This document shows positions 28,648 to 37,605 of a stretch of DNA of 64,000 nucleotides, in pieces; position 1 is the stretch's first letter, and each line of letters begins with the position of its first letter. Where the stretch lies: the NCBI GenBank assembly GCA_029245865.1, contig JAQWOM010000034.1:78305-142304 (forward strand), given 5' to 3'. The position numbers and the translations under genes are program-made. Under the pieces are notes generated by a model, which saw only the letters and a list, made by a program, of their open reading frames with translations, had not been told where the DNA came from and did not search any database. Source of the stretch: Planctomycetota bacterium. Its GTDB lineage: Bacteria > Planctomycetota > B15-G4.

Positions 28648-29302
28648 TGACCGGCTGGGCGCGCTGCGCCTCGTCTTCATCACTCCGGGGCGGATGTCGC
28701 CCGACCAGACCCTGTCGCTGATTGGGCAGGTCCTCGAGGGTGGCGTCACGACAATCTTGCTCAGAGAGCCTCAGTTATCTGCCGAGCAACTCGCCGTGTT
28801 GGCAGAGAAAACTGTCGAGGCTTGCCAGGCATGGAGGGCTCGAACAATCATCAGTCGAGATGTGGATTTAGCGCACGCATGTGGTGCTGACGGCGTACAT
28901 CTCGGTTGGGACTCTCCTTCTGTTGATGAGGTCAGGAAGAAGATGCCGGGTGGACTGGTCGGGCGCTCTGCGCATTGGCCGATCCAAGAAGATGACCGGC
29001 TCGCGGATTACGTGACCCTCAGCCCCTTTCGCGCCACATGGGAAAGTCGACCAAGGCCTCTTCTAGAAGCAGATCAGATTCACAGCGCCTTGTCGTTTGG
29101 CGGCCTTGGACCGGTGATTGCATTGGGCGGCCTGACAGCTGGCGATGTTCCCGATCTGCCGAATGGGCTTTCAGGAGTCGCTGCTGTTCGCGCGCTTGCT
29201 GATGCGACAGATCCACGAGGTGCGGCAGCGGTGTTTCGTTCGGCTTTGGATGCGTATCTAGATTTTGGCAACGACGCGGAGGCCAGTCATGGCATTCGAT
29301 GA
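28640..29302 (+). CDS. thiE: Thiamine-phosphate synthase
   Basis: Joins the pyrimidine and thiazole phosphates to give thiamine monophosphate. 220 residues, TIM barrel. Seen: LVFITPG at the N-terminus, GGVTTILLREPQLS for the usual GGxxxVQLRxK, DVDLAHACGADGVHLGWDSPS close to the NDRxxLAxxxxADGVHLGQxD motif but with N replaced by S and QxD by WDS, and LGGLTAGDVPDL. The substitutions in the first two motifs are unusual, so a TenI-like role is possible; thiL next door favours ThiE. It overlaps the upstream gene by 8 bases and thiL by 14. Confidence 0.82.
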   Translation: MSDDRLGALRLVFITPGRMSPDQTLSLIGQVLEGGVTTILLREPQLSAEQLAVLAEKTVEACQAWRARTIISRDVDLAHACGADGVHLGWDSPSVDEVRKKMPGGLVGRSAHWPIQEDDRLADYVTLSPFRATWESRPRPLLEADQIHSALSFGGLGPVIALGGLTAGDVPDLPNGLSGVAAVRALADATDPRGAAAVFRSALDAYLDFGNDAEASHGIR

Positions 29303-30146
29303 GCACCAGTTCATTGCATGGGCAACGTCACGCGGGCCCGGTCATTGCAAGGTGGGTGCCGGAGACGATGCGGCAATCCTTGCTGATGGCACTGTTGTTG
29401 CGCTCGACACCATCGTCGAAGGCATTCATTTTGATGCGGGAGTTGAACCGCAACTTCTCGCGCGCAAGGCCGTGGGCTCGTGCCTCTCTGATCTCTGTGC
29501 CATGGGCGCAGTTGCGGAAGCTGTGTTTGTGTCGGCACAACTGTCTCCAGGTTGCGATGGCCGTGCCCTCGCTGAGGCGCTGGCAGACTGGTGTGCCCAT
29601 TTCGGTGTGGTCTTGGCGGGCGGCGATACGGTTCGCGCCCCCGAGGGCAGCCTGGCTCTGTCCGTGACGGCAGTTGGTCGGTGTGAAGGCACGGCTTGGC
29701 AGCGCTCGGGAGGGCAGCCAGGCGATGTGCTGGTCTTGACAGGGCCCGTCGGCGGATCTCGAAGTGGGCGTCATTTGAGGGTGGAGCCGCGCCAAGATGT
29801 GGTGAAGGTGGCGAAGGAACAAGGCTTGACGATTCATGCATGTATCGACATTTCCGATGGCCTTGGTCTCGATCTAGCCCGCCTTTGCCGGGCGTCGGCT
29901 GCGGGCGCCTTGGTGCGAGCGGACCAGGTTCCAATCCATCCTGACGTGAGTCATGAGGGTGACCGCCTTGAAGCTGCTCTGGGCGATGGGGAAGACTTCG
30001 AATTGCTCCTGGCCATGCCTGCAGAAAGCAAGCTGCCCAAGGGGTGGGTGCCCATCGGTACACTGCTCGCGCAGGATTCAATCCTTCTTGAGCGGCACGG
30101 AGACAACACTCCGTGGCCGGAGTCTGGCCATGTCCACAGCATCTGA
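29289..30146 (+). CDS. thiL: Thiamine-monophosphate kinase
   Basis: Phosphorylates thiamine monophosphate to the active diphosphate cofactor. 285 residues from ATG 29289, which has GGAGG at 29278-29282; the upstream ATG at 29265 is rejected. Seen: VGAGDDAAIL, VVALDTIVEGIHFD, GSCLSDLCAMGA, VLAGGDTVRAP, HACIDISDGLGLDLARLC and LGDGEDFELLLA, the PurM/ThiL-type Mg-ATP and substrate motifs in order. It overlaps thiE and tsaE, so the three are probably cotranslated. Confidence 0.96.
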   Translation: MAFDEHQFIAWATSRGPGHCKVGAGDDAAILADGTVVALDTIVEGIHFDAGVEPQLLARKAVGSCLSDLCAMGAVAEAVFVSAQLSPGCDGRALAEALADWCAHFGVVLAGGDTVRAPEGSLALSVTAVGRCEGTAWQRSGGQPGDVLVLTGPVGGSRSGRHLRVEPRQDVVKVAKEQGLTIHACIDISDGLGLDLARLCRASAAGALVRADQVPIHPDVSHEGDRLEAALGDGEDFELLLAMPAESKLPKGWVPIGTLLAQDSILLERHGDNTPWPESGHVHSI

Positions 30147-30594
30147 GCCAAATTCTGAGAGAGTGCGGGGTGTTGGTGCCATGCACGAGCTTGCCAGCCG
30201 TGTGGCTGCAGGCCTTGAGCCTGGAATGGTCGTGGGTTTGGTGGGCGAGCTTGGGGCGGGTAAGACCGAACTGACTCGCGGCCTTGTGCGGGCACTCGGC
30301 GTCCCCGCCGATCAATCCGTCTGCTCGCCTTCCTACTTGCTGCTCAACCTCTACGAGGGCGGTCGAATCCCGGTGGCGCACTTCGACGCTTATTTCATGG
30401 CTGGCCCAGATGACCTTGAGCGCGCGGGATTCGCCGATTTACGGCGCAGTGGATATCTCGTGGTCATCGAGTGGGCAGACCGTGTGACGCAGGCTGTTCC
30501 AGAAGAGACGCTCTGGATTCAGATCGAACTAGAAGAAGACCAGGACGAACGACGCGTTCAATGGAAATCTTCTGCCGAGTTCAGCCTCGGATGA
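30130..30594 (+). CDS. tsaE: tRNA threonylcarbamoyladenosine biosynthesis ATPase TsaE
   Basis: ATPase of the TsaBDE complex that makes t6A37 in ANN-decoding tRNAs; essential in most bacteria. 154 residues from ATG 30130, with GGAG at 30119-30122. Seen: Walker A VGELGAGKTELTRGL near residue 39, SPSYLLLNLYEG (switch), HFDAYF, and VVIEWADRV near 112. TsaB and TsaD are not in the window. It overlaps thiL by 17 bases and the next gene by 4. Confidence 0.94.
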   Translation: MSTASEPNSERVRGVGAMHELASRVAAGLEPGMVVGLVGELGAGKTELTRGLVRALGVPADQSVCSPSYLLLNLYEGGRIPVAHFDAYFMAGPDDLERAGFADLRRSGYLVVIEWADRVTQAVPEETLWIQIELEEDQDERRVQWKSSAEFSLG

Positions 30595-31292
30595 AATCTT
30601 TTCAGGCACTCATGACATGCTTCCTGTGCTTGGCCCTCCCGGGCTGGCAGCTTGGAAATTCGCAGCGACCTGCTGGTTTGCTTCCGACGCAGTTCGCAAC
30701 GCAGGTGCTTCAGGGCGATCGACTGCTTGTTGTTGCAACCGCCGAGACGGTGACGTTGCTCGGGATGGGGACGGCTGTGGTTCGGCTGCGCGTTGGCGAG
30801 CGCTTGGCAGGCGAAGGCCCTGGCGCCAAAGAAGAGTTGCTTCTTCTCGCGCATGCCCGAGAATTTCACGTTGGAAACAAGGCTCTTCTGGTTCTGGAGC
30901 CTTTTGGAAAGGGCGGGCGATACCGAGTGCGCTTTCGTGTCGACACCCGGGAAGTGAACTATCTGCAGAAGTTAGAGATGTGTCGATTGCAAGTTGCCAT
31001 CATAGAGGGGGCACCGCCGAATCGCCTCGTCCCCGCGACACTCGAGTTGTTGACGAATTCCCTGGTGGCACCCGATAAGTGGACCCGGAACTACGCGCTG
31101 TCCGAGCTAGCCTGGATATCGAACGTGCACCCTGAATTTCTTACTGCCAGTCGGCTCGCAGAACTCCGTTCCGTCGCCCTGATCTCACCATGGCCTGAGG
31201 TCACTGACGGCGTAGAATCCGTGCTGGCGATCATGGCCCGGCGGACGGAGGCTTTACGCGCGCGAGCTCAACAGGAATCCTCTTCGCTATGA
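30591..31292 (+). CDS. Secreted protein of unknown function
   Basis: 233 residues from ATG 30591, overlapping the tsaE stop (ATGA). It opens with a signal peptide (MKSFQALMTCFLCLALPGWQLG) ending near residue 24; a second Met follows at residue 8. The first 110 residues after it are mostly beta (LLVVATAETVTLLG, VVRLRVGERLAGEG, ELLLLAHAREFHVG), and the rest is helical (LELLTNSLVAPDKW, SELAWISNVHPEFL). I recognise no family. Being sandwiched by overlaps between tsaE and a TolC-like gene, it could be a periplasmic partner of the latter (inference). Confidence 0.7.
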   Translation: MKSFQALMTCFLCLALPGWQLGNSQRPAGLLPTQFATQVLQGDRLLVVATAETVTLLGMGTAVVRLRVGERLAGEGPGAKEELLLLAHAREFHVGNKALLVLEPFGKGGRYRVRFRVDTREVNYLQKLEMCRLQVAIIEGAPPNRLVPATLELLTNSLVAPDKWTRNYALSELAWISNVHPEFLTASRLAELRSVALISPWPEVTDGVESVLAIMARRTEALRARAQQESSSL

Positions 31293-32905
31293 ACGTTCTC
31301 GCTCTGTTGGTTCTCTCTGTCCTGGCAATGCAGGATGCCCCTGGCTCTGCGAGTGACTCCGGTGAACAAGGCGTCATCTCCTTGTCTCTTGAGCGGGCTA
31401 TCGCGGAATCGCTGAGGAACAACCTCGGCATGCTCGCAGCAGAGCTCGACACGGAGGCTTCGATCGCTCAGTTCGGATCTACGTGGGGTGATTTTGATTC
31501 TGAGTTTTTTGTGACGGTGGACAATTCCAACTCAGTGCAAGCCCCAGCTCCTGTGACTTTTGCCGGAGGCGTGAACGTTGGGGCGAGCCCGACGACGGAA
31601 TTTGACCTGCTCGTTGCGCGCGCTGGATTTCGCGGAAGGCTCGAGACAGGGACGAGTTGGGAACTGTCCGGGGGGCCAACGAAGGCGCAGACCACAGTTC
31701 ACTCGTTTACGACGACAGTGGAAAGTCCACCGGGCAGCGGTAACTACGTCAAGGTGAACAACCCACGGAGTAAGTCGAATAACATCACAGGTCAGTGGAC
31801 GTTTTCATTGACGCAGCCTCTCTTGCGTGGCGGTACGGACGATTACCCGATGAGTGGGCTCGAGTTGGCTGCCAAAGATGTCAGCATCGCAGGCGTCGCG
31901 TCACAGAGTCGTGCTTACACCACGCTGGTTGAGGTCGTGACCGCCTACTGGAATCTCGTCTATTCGCGTCAGAATCTCGATACGGTGAAGATGTCCGTTG
32001 GCCTTGCCGAGGACTTGCTCTCCATCACGCAGCGTAAATTCCAACAGGGGATTCAGAACCGCATTGACATCATTGAGGTCGAAGCCGATCTCGCGCGGCG
32101 CGAAGAAGAACTACTCACCGCAAAGAATGCTGTCAGGCAGGCCGTCGACGAGTTGCTGAAAATCGCCTTTGCGCCGGAGAGTCGCGAGGAGTGGAACCGC
32201 GACATCATTCCGGTCACTGAATATGAAACGGCGCCGGATGACGGCGAAGTGAATACAGAAGCTGCTGTTCGTGATGCGCTGGCTCTTCGGCCGGATGTCG
32301 CGTCAGCTCGCCTCGATCTTGAGCGCGCGGAAATCGAAGTCAGGCGAGCTGTGAATCAGGCGCGGCCAAGGCTCGATGTGACCGGCTCTTACGGGCTTAA
32401 CAGCAATGAAGAGACGACGGCCAGTGCCATGCGCTCACTTCATGACTCGAATTTGAGCGAGCTTCGCGTCTTTATCGACTATCAGTTCTCGATAGGTAAC
32501 CGAACGGCAGGGTATGCGCTTCGCCGGCGCAAGATCGACCGCGAACGTGCCAGCGTTTCTCTACGCGAAGTTGAAGTTGGCGCTGTTTCTGAGGTCCGGT
32601 CTTCAGCGCGCGACGTCACGCTGCAGACAGAGCGAGTAAAAGCCACCGCGGGTACGACTCGATTGCGTCTCGAGGTTTACGAAGGTGAACGACGCCGCCT
32701 GGAGAATGACCTGAGTACGGCTTTTCAGGTCCGCGAAGCGCAGCGGGACTATCTGGCTGCGGTCGATGAAGAGACGCGCGCTCGATTGGATCTGGCCATT
32801 GCTCAGACCAGCTTGCTTGCTTCCCGCGGCCGCCTCCTCGAGCACTACGGTTTTGTGCCGTCAATGCCCGTTGTCTCGCTCGAGGATGCTCCACCTTCGC
32901 TGTAG
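31289..32905 (+). CDS. TolC-family outer-membrane protein
   Basis: 538 residues: a short secretion signal (MNVLALLVLSVLAMQ), then LSLERAIAESLRNNLGM, the opening of outer membrane efflux proteins, and two repeats of long helices (about 185-290 and 385-520). RKFQQGIQNRIDIIEVEADLA is the usual first-helix motif, and FQVREAQRDYLAAVDEETRARLDLAIAQTSL the second. It probably forms the outer membrane channel of an export system; no membrane-fusion or inner-membrane pump gene is adjacent. Its last 61 bases overlap nadD, which converges from the other strand. Confidence 0.9.
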   Translation: MNVLALLVLSVLAMQDAPGSASDSGEQGVISLSLERAIAESLRNNLGMLAAELDTEASIAQFGSTWGDFDSEFFVTVDNSNSVQAPAPVTFAGGVNVGASPTTEFDLLVARAGFRGRLETGTSWELSGGPTKAQTTVHSFTTTVESPPGSGNYVKVNNPRSKSNNITGQWTFSLTQPLLRGGTDDYPMSGLELAAKDVSIAGVASQSRAYTTLVEVVTAYWNLVYSRQNLDTVKMSVGLAEDLLSITQRKFQQGIQNRIDIIEVEADLARREEELLTAKNAVRQAVDELLKIAFAPESREEWNRDIIPVTEYETAPDDGEVNTEAAVRDALALRPDVASARLDLERAEIEVRRAVNQARPRLDVTGSYGLNSNEETTASAMRSLHDSNLSELRVFIDYQFSIGNRTAGYALRRRKIDRERASVSLREVEVGAVSEVRSSARDVTLQTERVKATAGTTRLRLEVYEGERRRLENDLSTAFQVREAQRDYLAAVDEETRARLDLAIAQTSLLASRGRLLEHYGFVPSMPVVSLEDAPPSL

Positions 32906-33519
32906 AGGCGGCGTTTCGCGATTTCGTTGAGCACAATCTCTGGCACATGCTCGGGATGTAGACCCTGCTTGATGGCCGTCCGAATGGCTGTGCTCGAGGC
33001 CGGGTGCGGAGTCATTTCAAGCAGGTGCTCCTGAATGTGCTGCATCCGTGCCGAACCAATAGCCTCTTCCATGGGGAGTGAGCTGAGCGGCGTGCCTGGC
33101 CGCGCGGCCGCGCAAAATGTCACCTCGTTGCATAAATCAGAAATGCGGTACCAGTTCGGTAGGTCGGCGAGTGTGTCTGCCCCGATGATGAAAAAGATCT
33201 GTGCCTCTTGCCCGAACTCGGCGCGCAACTCTTGCGCGGTGTGAATGCTGTAGCTGGGGCCTTCTCGCTTCAGCTCAAGGTCGCATGCAGAGAGGAGGGG
33301 GTCGCTTGCCGTCGCAAGCTGAATAAGGGCGAGTCTGTCGGCTGGCGGTGCTTGAAGCGTGTGCTCTTTATGGGGGGGGCGTGCTGCTGGAATGAGCAGA
33401 ACCTGCTCCAGGTCAAAGCGCTTGGCTGCACAGTGCGCCAGTGCAAGGTGTCCGTCGTGGATGGGGTCGAAGCTGCCGCCTAGCCATCCGACGCGTCGTC
33501 TTGAGGTCGGCTCACTCAT
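32845..33519 (-). CDS. nadD: Nicotinate-nucleotide adenylyltransferase
   Basis: Converts nicotinate mononucleotide and ATP to deamido-NAD in NAD synthesis. 224 residues. Seen: LGGSFDPIHDGHLALAH near the N-terminus (nucleotidyltransferase GxFDPxHxGH), PAARPPHKE, FIIGADTLADLPNWYRI and SSTAIRTAIKQG, the ISSTxIR signature. The last 20 residues (after RRLY) go beyond the usual family end and fall in the part that overlaps the TolC-like gene. It follows the DUF5989 gene by 27 bases on the same strand. Confidence 0.95.
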   Translation of the reverse strand: MSEPTSRRRVGWLGGSFDPIHDGHLALAHCAAKRFDLEQVLLIPAARPPHKEHTLQAPPADRLALIQLATASDPLLSACDLELKREGPSYSIHTAQELRAEFGQEAQIFFIIGADTLADLPNWYRISDLCNEVTFCAAARPGTPLSSLPMEEAIGSARMQHIQEHLLEMTPHPASSTAIRTAIKQGLHPEHVPEIVLNEIAKRRLYSEGGASSSETTGIDGTKP

Positions 33520-33546
33520 GAAGGGGCGCGTCTCCGCAGCCTCGCG

Positions 33547-33696
33547 TCAGTACATGTCGTACTGGAAGCCTTCATCGGCCTGTATGCCGCCGCTTGTCGT
33601 TGTAAAATAGAGGTAGGCAGTAAGGATCAGGACGAGGATCAGTGGAGTGATCCACCAGATCTTGTTCTCGCGAAGAAATCCAAGGAAGTCAGCCAT
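33547..33696 (-). CDS. DUF5989 family single-pass membrane protein
   Basis: 49 residues. A short amphipathic start (MADFLGFLRENKIWW) and one strong hydrophobic helix (ITPLILVLILTAYLYF) followed by a polar tail. This is the DUF5989 pattern (FLxExKxWWLxPxxxVLxLxG). Such proteins often accompany SxtJ-like and carbamoyltransferase genes; none is here. ATG 33696 matches the family start; ATG 33711 is another choice. A promoter lies directly upstream, leaving only a few untranslated bases. It is cotranscribed with nadD, by position. Confidence 0.82.
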   Translation of the reverse strand: MADFLGFLRENKIWWITPLILVLILTAYLYFTTTSGGIQADEGFQYDMY

Positions 33697-33706
33697 AGCG
33701 AGATTC

Positions 33707-33734
33707 AGCATACCCTCTTGCCATGGAGTTCCAA
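33707..33734 (-). promoter_or_regulatory. Promoter for DUF5989-nadD
   Basis: Read on the minus strand: -35 TTGGAA (33729-33734), 16-base spacer, -10 TATGCT (33707-33712). The predicted start site is only about 3 bases before ATG 33696, so the leader is almost absent. No Shine-Dalgarno fits that ATG. Confidence 0.5.
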
Positions 33735-33902
33735 GAGGCCTCATAGACGCGAGAACCCAGGCGAGGACTCAGGGCCTCTCTCAGTTTGCCCGAATCGAGC
33801 CAACCCTGTTCGGGCGTGGTTGATGGCGTTGGGCAGCGTATCATGGGGGCGCGTGACACCTCCCAGAAGGGGCGGTGCACTGACGGGGGCGGTGAGGTCA
33901 AC

Positions 33903-36311
33903 ATGCAAAGCGAGAGTGAGCCGCAGAAGAACCCTCCGGCCCATTGGCTGTTGGCTCTTTTGCTCTGCGCCGCCGGCTCTCTCGTGGTGCTCTGGGAGCC
34001 TCTGATTGGGGATCGATCGGCGCTGTCTTTTGACGTCGGTCACCCGCGTTATCCCGCTCCGTGGCAGACACCAAGCGATGCGGAATGGCCGCTCATCAAT
34101 CCCATTACGAGTGATGGCGATTTCATGGTGCTGCCGGGTTTGATGCGCCTCGCACAGTTCGACGCACTCGATCAATCGATGTTGTGGGATTCCGGTCAGT
34201 TGCTCGGTCACGTGTTGGCGGCGAATCAAGTCCACCCCATCTGGCTTCCATGGGCTCGGGCCATGCTTCACTGGCCCGCGGTGGACGCCATGGACTGGTT
34301 GATCTGGATTCACATGGTGTTCGCTTCTTTCCTCGCCTGGCGTGCCGTGCGTTTGATGGGTGGCAGCGGATTGGCGGCCGCGTTCGGCGCCGTGGCTTTC
34401 ACGTTCAGCACCTGGATGGTGACGCGCTGGCACCTGCCCGTGATCTATTACACCTCGGCGTTTTTCCCCGGGATACTCGTGGCGGTCGAGTGGCTACGTC
34501 GCGGTCGTTACGGTTGGGCTGTAGCTGAAGGTGGTCTGTGGATGGGCGTCGCTCTTTCGGCCGGGTTTCCGCAGGTCGGCTTGCTCTTCGTTCTGGGCTT
34601 CTTGGCCCTGGTGGTTCTGGAGCGTCGCTTGTGGACGCTGCGGGTGGGGGTGAGTTGCCTGCTCGCTCTTGTCTTCGCCTTTGGTCTGGCCGCTCCGCTG
34701 CTCACAGCCCTGGGGCAGTCGTTTCCACATGCAGCCCGGGCCTCTGAGCAAGCGCGCCTTGAGATGGGACAGCACGGACTGCGCCCACAGGCCTTGCTCG
34801 GTGCCTTGGTGCCAGAGTTGTACGGACGCCCCAGTGATTTCAGTACCGAGCAGCCTCCCGCGCCCTCGATGGAAGAGTACCTGCCGCGCCGGCTGCTCAT
34901 GACGGATGACGTTCAGGACAACCCGGTCGAGGATGCGCTTTACCCCGGGGTCCTTGTGCTGCTGCTTCTTCCTCTTCTCTTGCGACGTTCGGCAGGAAGG
35001 AGGGCGCGACAACTGGGCATGCTGTCGGCGCTCGCCATACTGAGTGCCCTGTTGGCCAACTGGTTGTTCGAACACTTTCCGGCTCTGGCTTCCCTGAGCG
35101 GAGGGAGCAGTAAGCGGGTCCTTGTTTTGATGGCTGCTCCGTTGCCATTGGCTGCGGCGCTCGCGCTGGATTCGCTGCGACGAAACGAGCAGAGACCGCC
35201 TCTCTTCTGGGGGGGGGTGCTGCTGGGGTTGCTCGGGGCGGTGTGGATGCTCTTTGCCGGGCTTGATGAGCCCGACCTTTTAGAGTTTCTGCAGGCGCTA
35301 CGCCCCCAGTTACTCAGGCAGGCGGCGTTTGTGTTGGTGGGGCTGGCCTTGCTGGCGGCCTATGCCCGTCGCAAGTCATGGGCCGGGCCCCTGCTTGTCG
35401 CAGTGCTGGCTGTCGACCTGGTGAGCCTGGGCTGGGCCTTCAATCCCTTCCCCTCTCAGGTCGAGCCCTTTGGCACGCGGCCGACTCTTGAGTGGCTCGC
35501 TCAGCAACCCGGGCGGGTGGCTGTCCTTGGGAGTCGAAGGAGTCTTCCGCCTTCCGGAGCCGCTCTGCACGGTATTCGCACACTTCATGGAAACATCCCC
35601 ATGCTGGACCGGCGAGTGGCCGAACTGATCGGGGTGCTCGAACCCGACCTTGTGGACTGGCGCGACCCACGGTCTGTTGAGCCGCTGCAAAATCTCGAGA
35701 CGCTCGACCATAACCTCCTGGATTTGCTCGAAGTGAGCACGGTGGTTCATGCGGATCCTGGCCTGGCAGTGAGGCGTGGCGTGCCGAATGACTGGGAAAA
35801 CATGGACGATGTACTGGCCGCTTTTTCTCGTGCAGGTGCTGGGCCTCGGGCCTTTGTCTGTGGGGGAAGCGAAGTGCACCCGGAGGCAGCGAGTCGATTG
35901 AAATGGCTGGGCAATCCCGACGCGCCTGTTCACGAGAGCGTCTTGCTCGAAGAACCTTCTCCATTTGCCTTGCCTGCTCGAGGGGGCATGGTCGCAGTCG
36001 ATGTTGTCGAGCAAGAGCCTGGTCGATTCACCCTGAACTGGGACGCCTCCTTCGACGGTGTTCTCGTTCTCACCGAAGCATGGCATTCGGATTGGCAGGC
36101 TTGGCTTGATGGAGAACCTGTCGATCTGCAGCCGGTCGACCACGCGCTCATCGGTCTTCCCGTTCGTGCCGGAGCCCACCGCCTTGAGCTGGCCTTTCAT
36201 TTGCCTCGAGAAGTTTTGAGCTGGTGGCTCCGCTATGCGTCGGCCGCCGGATTGCTTCTTTGTGCTGTGCTGGGGAGTAAGCGTTCAGGTGGCGATCCTG
36301 CCCTGGGCTGA
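33903..36311 (+). CDS. YfhO-like polytopic membrane protein
   Basis: 802 residues from ATG 33903, with GAGG at 33894-33897; the frame is open upstream but without membrane features. About 12 hydrophobic segments cover residues 15-540, the first at about 15-36. The remaining 250 residues are soluble and end in a last transmembrane helix. Near 700-780, LTEAWHSDWQAWLDGEPV and VRAGAHRLELAFHLP are the usual YfhO C-terminal pattern (YYPGWKAxVDG...AGxHxVxxxYxP). YfhO proteins are glycosyltransferase-like and tied to glycosylation of wall or lipid polymers. The substrate here is unknown. No partner sugar gene is adjacent. Confidence 0.85.
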   Translation: MQSESEPQKNPPAHWLLALLLCAAGSLVVLWEPLIGDRSALSFDVGHPRYPAPWQTPSDAEWPLINPITSDGDFMVLPGLMRLAQFDALDQSMLWDSGQLLGHVLAANQVHPIWLPWARAMLHWPAVDAMDWLIWIHMVFASFLAWRAVRLMGGSGLAAAFGAVAFTFSTWMVTRWHLPVIYYTSAFFPGILVAVEWLRRGRYGWAVAEGGLWMGVALSAGFPQVGLLFVLGFLALVVLERRLWTLRVGVSCLLALVFAFGLAAPLLTALGQSFPHAARASEQARLEMGQHGLRPQALLGALVPELYGRPSDFSTEQPPAPSMEEYLPRRLLMTDDVQDNPVEDALYPGVLVLLLLPLLLRRSAGRRARQLGMLSALAILSALLANWLFEHFPALASLSGGSSKRVLVLMAAPLPLAAALALDSLRRNEQRPPLFWGGVLLGLLGAVWMLFAGLDEPDLLEFLQALRPQLLRQAAFVLVGLALLAAYARRKSWAGPLLVAVLAVDLVSLGWAFNPFPSQVEPFGTRPTLEWLAQQPGRVAVLGSRRSLPPSGAALHGIRTLHGNIPMLDRRVAELIGVLEPDLVDWRDPRSVEPLQNLETLDHNLLDLLEVSTVVHADPGLAVRRGVPNDWENMDDVLAAFSRAGAGPRAFVCGGSEVHPEAASRLKWLGNPDAPVHESVLLEEPSPFALPARGGMVAVDVVEQEPGRFTLNWDASFDGVLVLTEAWHSDWQAWLDGEPVDLQPVDHALIGLPVRAGAHRLELAFHLPREVLSWWLRYASAAGLLLCAVLGSKRSGGDPALG

Positions 36312-36373
36312 AAGAAAGCTCGCTCCGTAGATTCCGATCCGTGCGAGGAGCTCTCGGCATTAAGATGGAGAAC

Positions 36374-37555
36374 ATGGGGAGGGTCATACTTCACGCCGAC
36401 ATGGATGCGTTTTATGCATCCGTTGAACAGCGGGATCGCCCGGAGCTTGCGGGTCAGCCGGTCATCGTAGGTGGGCTCGGGAAGCGAGGGGTTGTGTCTA
36501 CGGCTTCTTACGAAGCGCGTCGGTTTGGTGTGCATTCCGCCATGCCGACGGCGCAGGCCAGGCGCCTTTGTCCGGAGGGAGTGTTTTTGACGGGACGCAT
36601 GGAGGCCTATGTCGAGGCCTCTCACCAGATCCGCGAGGCCTTTCTGGACTACACCGATTTGATCGAACCGCTTTCTCTCGACGAAGCGTTCCTCGACGTC
36701 ACGGGAAGCGTGCGCCTGTTCGGGGATGGCCGGTCCATTGCCGAGTCCCTGCGCGAGCGCGTCTGGGAGTCGACTCATTTACGAGTCTCGGTCGGTGTTG
36801 CGGAATCCAAGTTCATGGCCAAGGTGGCTTCAGATCAACAGAAGCCCGATGGACTCACCGTTGTTGCCCCGGGAGGCGAGGCCGCTTTCCTTGCTCCATT
36901 GCCTGTCAGCAGGCTTTGGGGTGTAGGCAAGGTGACGCAAAATCGGATGCAGGCTCGCGGGTGGCGTACGATCGCAGACATCCAGGAATTAGCTCGTGAG
37001 ACATTGGTCGCGGAATTTGGCGCGAGCTCGGGGCAGCACTACTACGCGTTGTGCCGCGGCCTGGACGATCGGCCAGTCGTTCCCGAACGGAGTCCCTTGT
37101 CCGTGAGCCGTGAGACGACCTTCGAGGATGATCTGCTGAGCGACGTCCAGTTGCGCGCCACACTTCTTTCACTCAGCGAAGATGTGGGGATGCGTCTGCG
37201 GCGAAAAGGACTGTCGGGCGAGACGGTTCGTCTCAAGATTCGCTTCCCGCCTTTCCGCACGTTGACGCGGCAAGCGCGCATGCAGGAGGCGAGTCACGAT
37301 GACATGACGATCTACAAGACGGCTCTTGAGCTGCTGGAGAAAGTCAGGACTTCGGGGCAGGCGGTCCGGTTGATTGGGGTGGGGATGACGGACTTGGTGG
37401 CACGCTCCGAGTTCGCTCAGTCCGAGCTCTTCGGAAATCCGGTCGAAGAGGGCCGAGTGGATCAAACCCTCGATGAGATTCGGGTTCGGTTCGGGAACAC
37501 GGCGGCTGGCCGGGGACGAGGGAAGCGCCACGACGAAGAGCGCCCGGGCCGTTGA
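36374..37555 (+). CDS. dinB: DNA polymerase IV (Y-family translesion polymerase)
   Basis: Copies past damaged template bases. 393 residues from ATG 36374, where the family sequence (VILHADMDAFYASVEQRD) begins; GTG 36341 and ATG 36365 are other in-frame starts. Seen: DMDAFYASVEQRD with the first Mg ligand, YEARRFGVHSAMP, LEPLSLDEAFLDVT-type DE pair (IEPLSLDEAF) near residue 103, SVGVAESKFMAKVASDQQKPDG, and LWGVGKVT. Near the end, QSELFG could be a beta-clamp binding motif. No mutagenesis cassette partner is adjacent. I see no clear LexA box. Confidence 0.95.
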   Translation: MGRVILHADMDAFYASVEQRDRPELAGQPVIVGGLGKRGVVSTASYEARRFGVHSAMPTAQARRLCPEGVFLTGRMEAYVEASHQIREAFLDYTDLIEPLSLDEAFLDVTGSVRLFGDGRSIAESLRERVWESTHLRVSVGVAESKFMAKVASDQQKPDGLTVVAPGGEAAFLAPLPVSRLWGVGKVTQNRMQARGWRTIADIQELARETLVAEFGASSGQHYYALCRGLDDRPVVPERSPLSVSRETTFEDDLLSDVQLRATLLSLSEDVGMRLRRKGLSGETVRLKIRFPPFRTLTRQARMQEASHDDMTIYKTALELLEKVRTSGQAVRLIGVGMTDLVARSEFAQSELFGNPVEEGRVDQTLDEIRVRFGNTAAGRGRGKRHDEERPGR

Positions 37556-37605
37556 GGGGCCCGTTGCGGGAAAAGTCCACCGCCCCTGACTGTCCGAATA
37601 TGGGG

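Noticed and set aside
29311..30381. 356-residue open frame on the minus strand over thiL/tsaE
   Set aside because: Antisense to thiL and tsaE, which carry all their family motifs; the frame has low-complexity Pro/Arg/His sequence and no family resemblance.
36341..36373. GTG 36341 as the dinB start with a TAGATT box 7 bases upstream
   Set aside because: It would add 11 residues before the conserved N-terminus and has no -35; kept as an alternative only.
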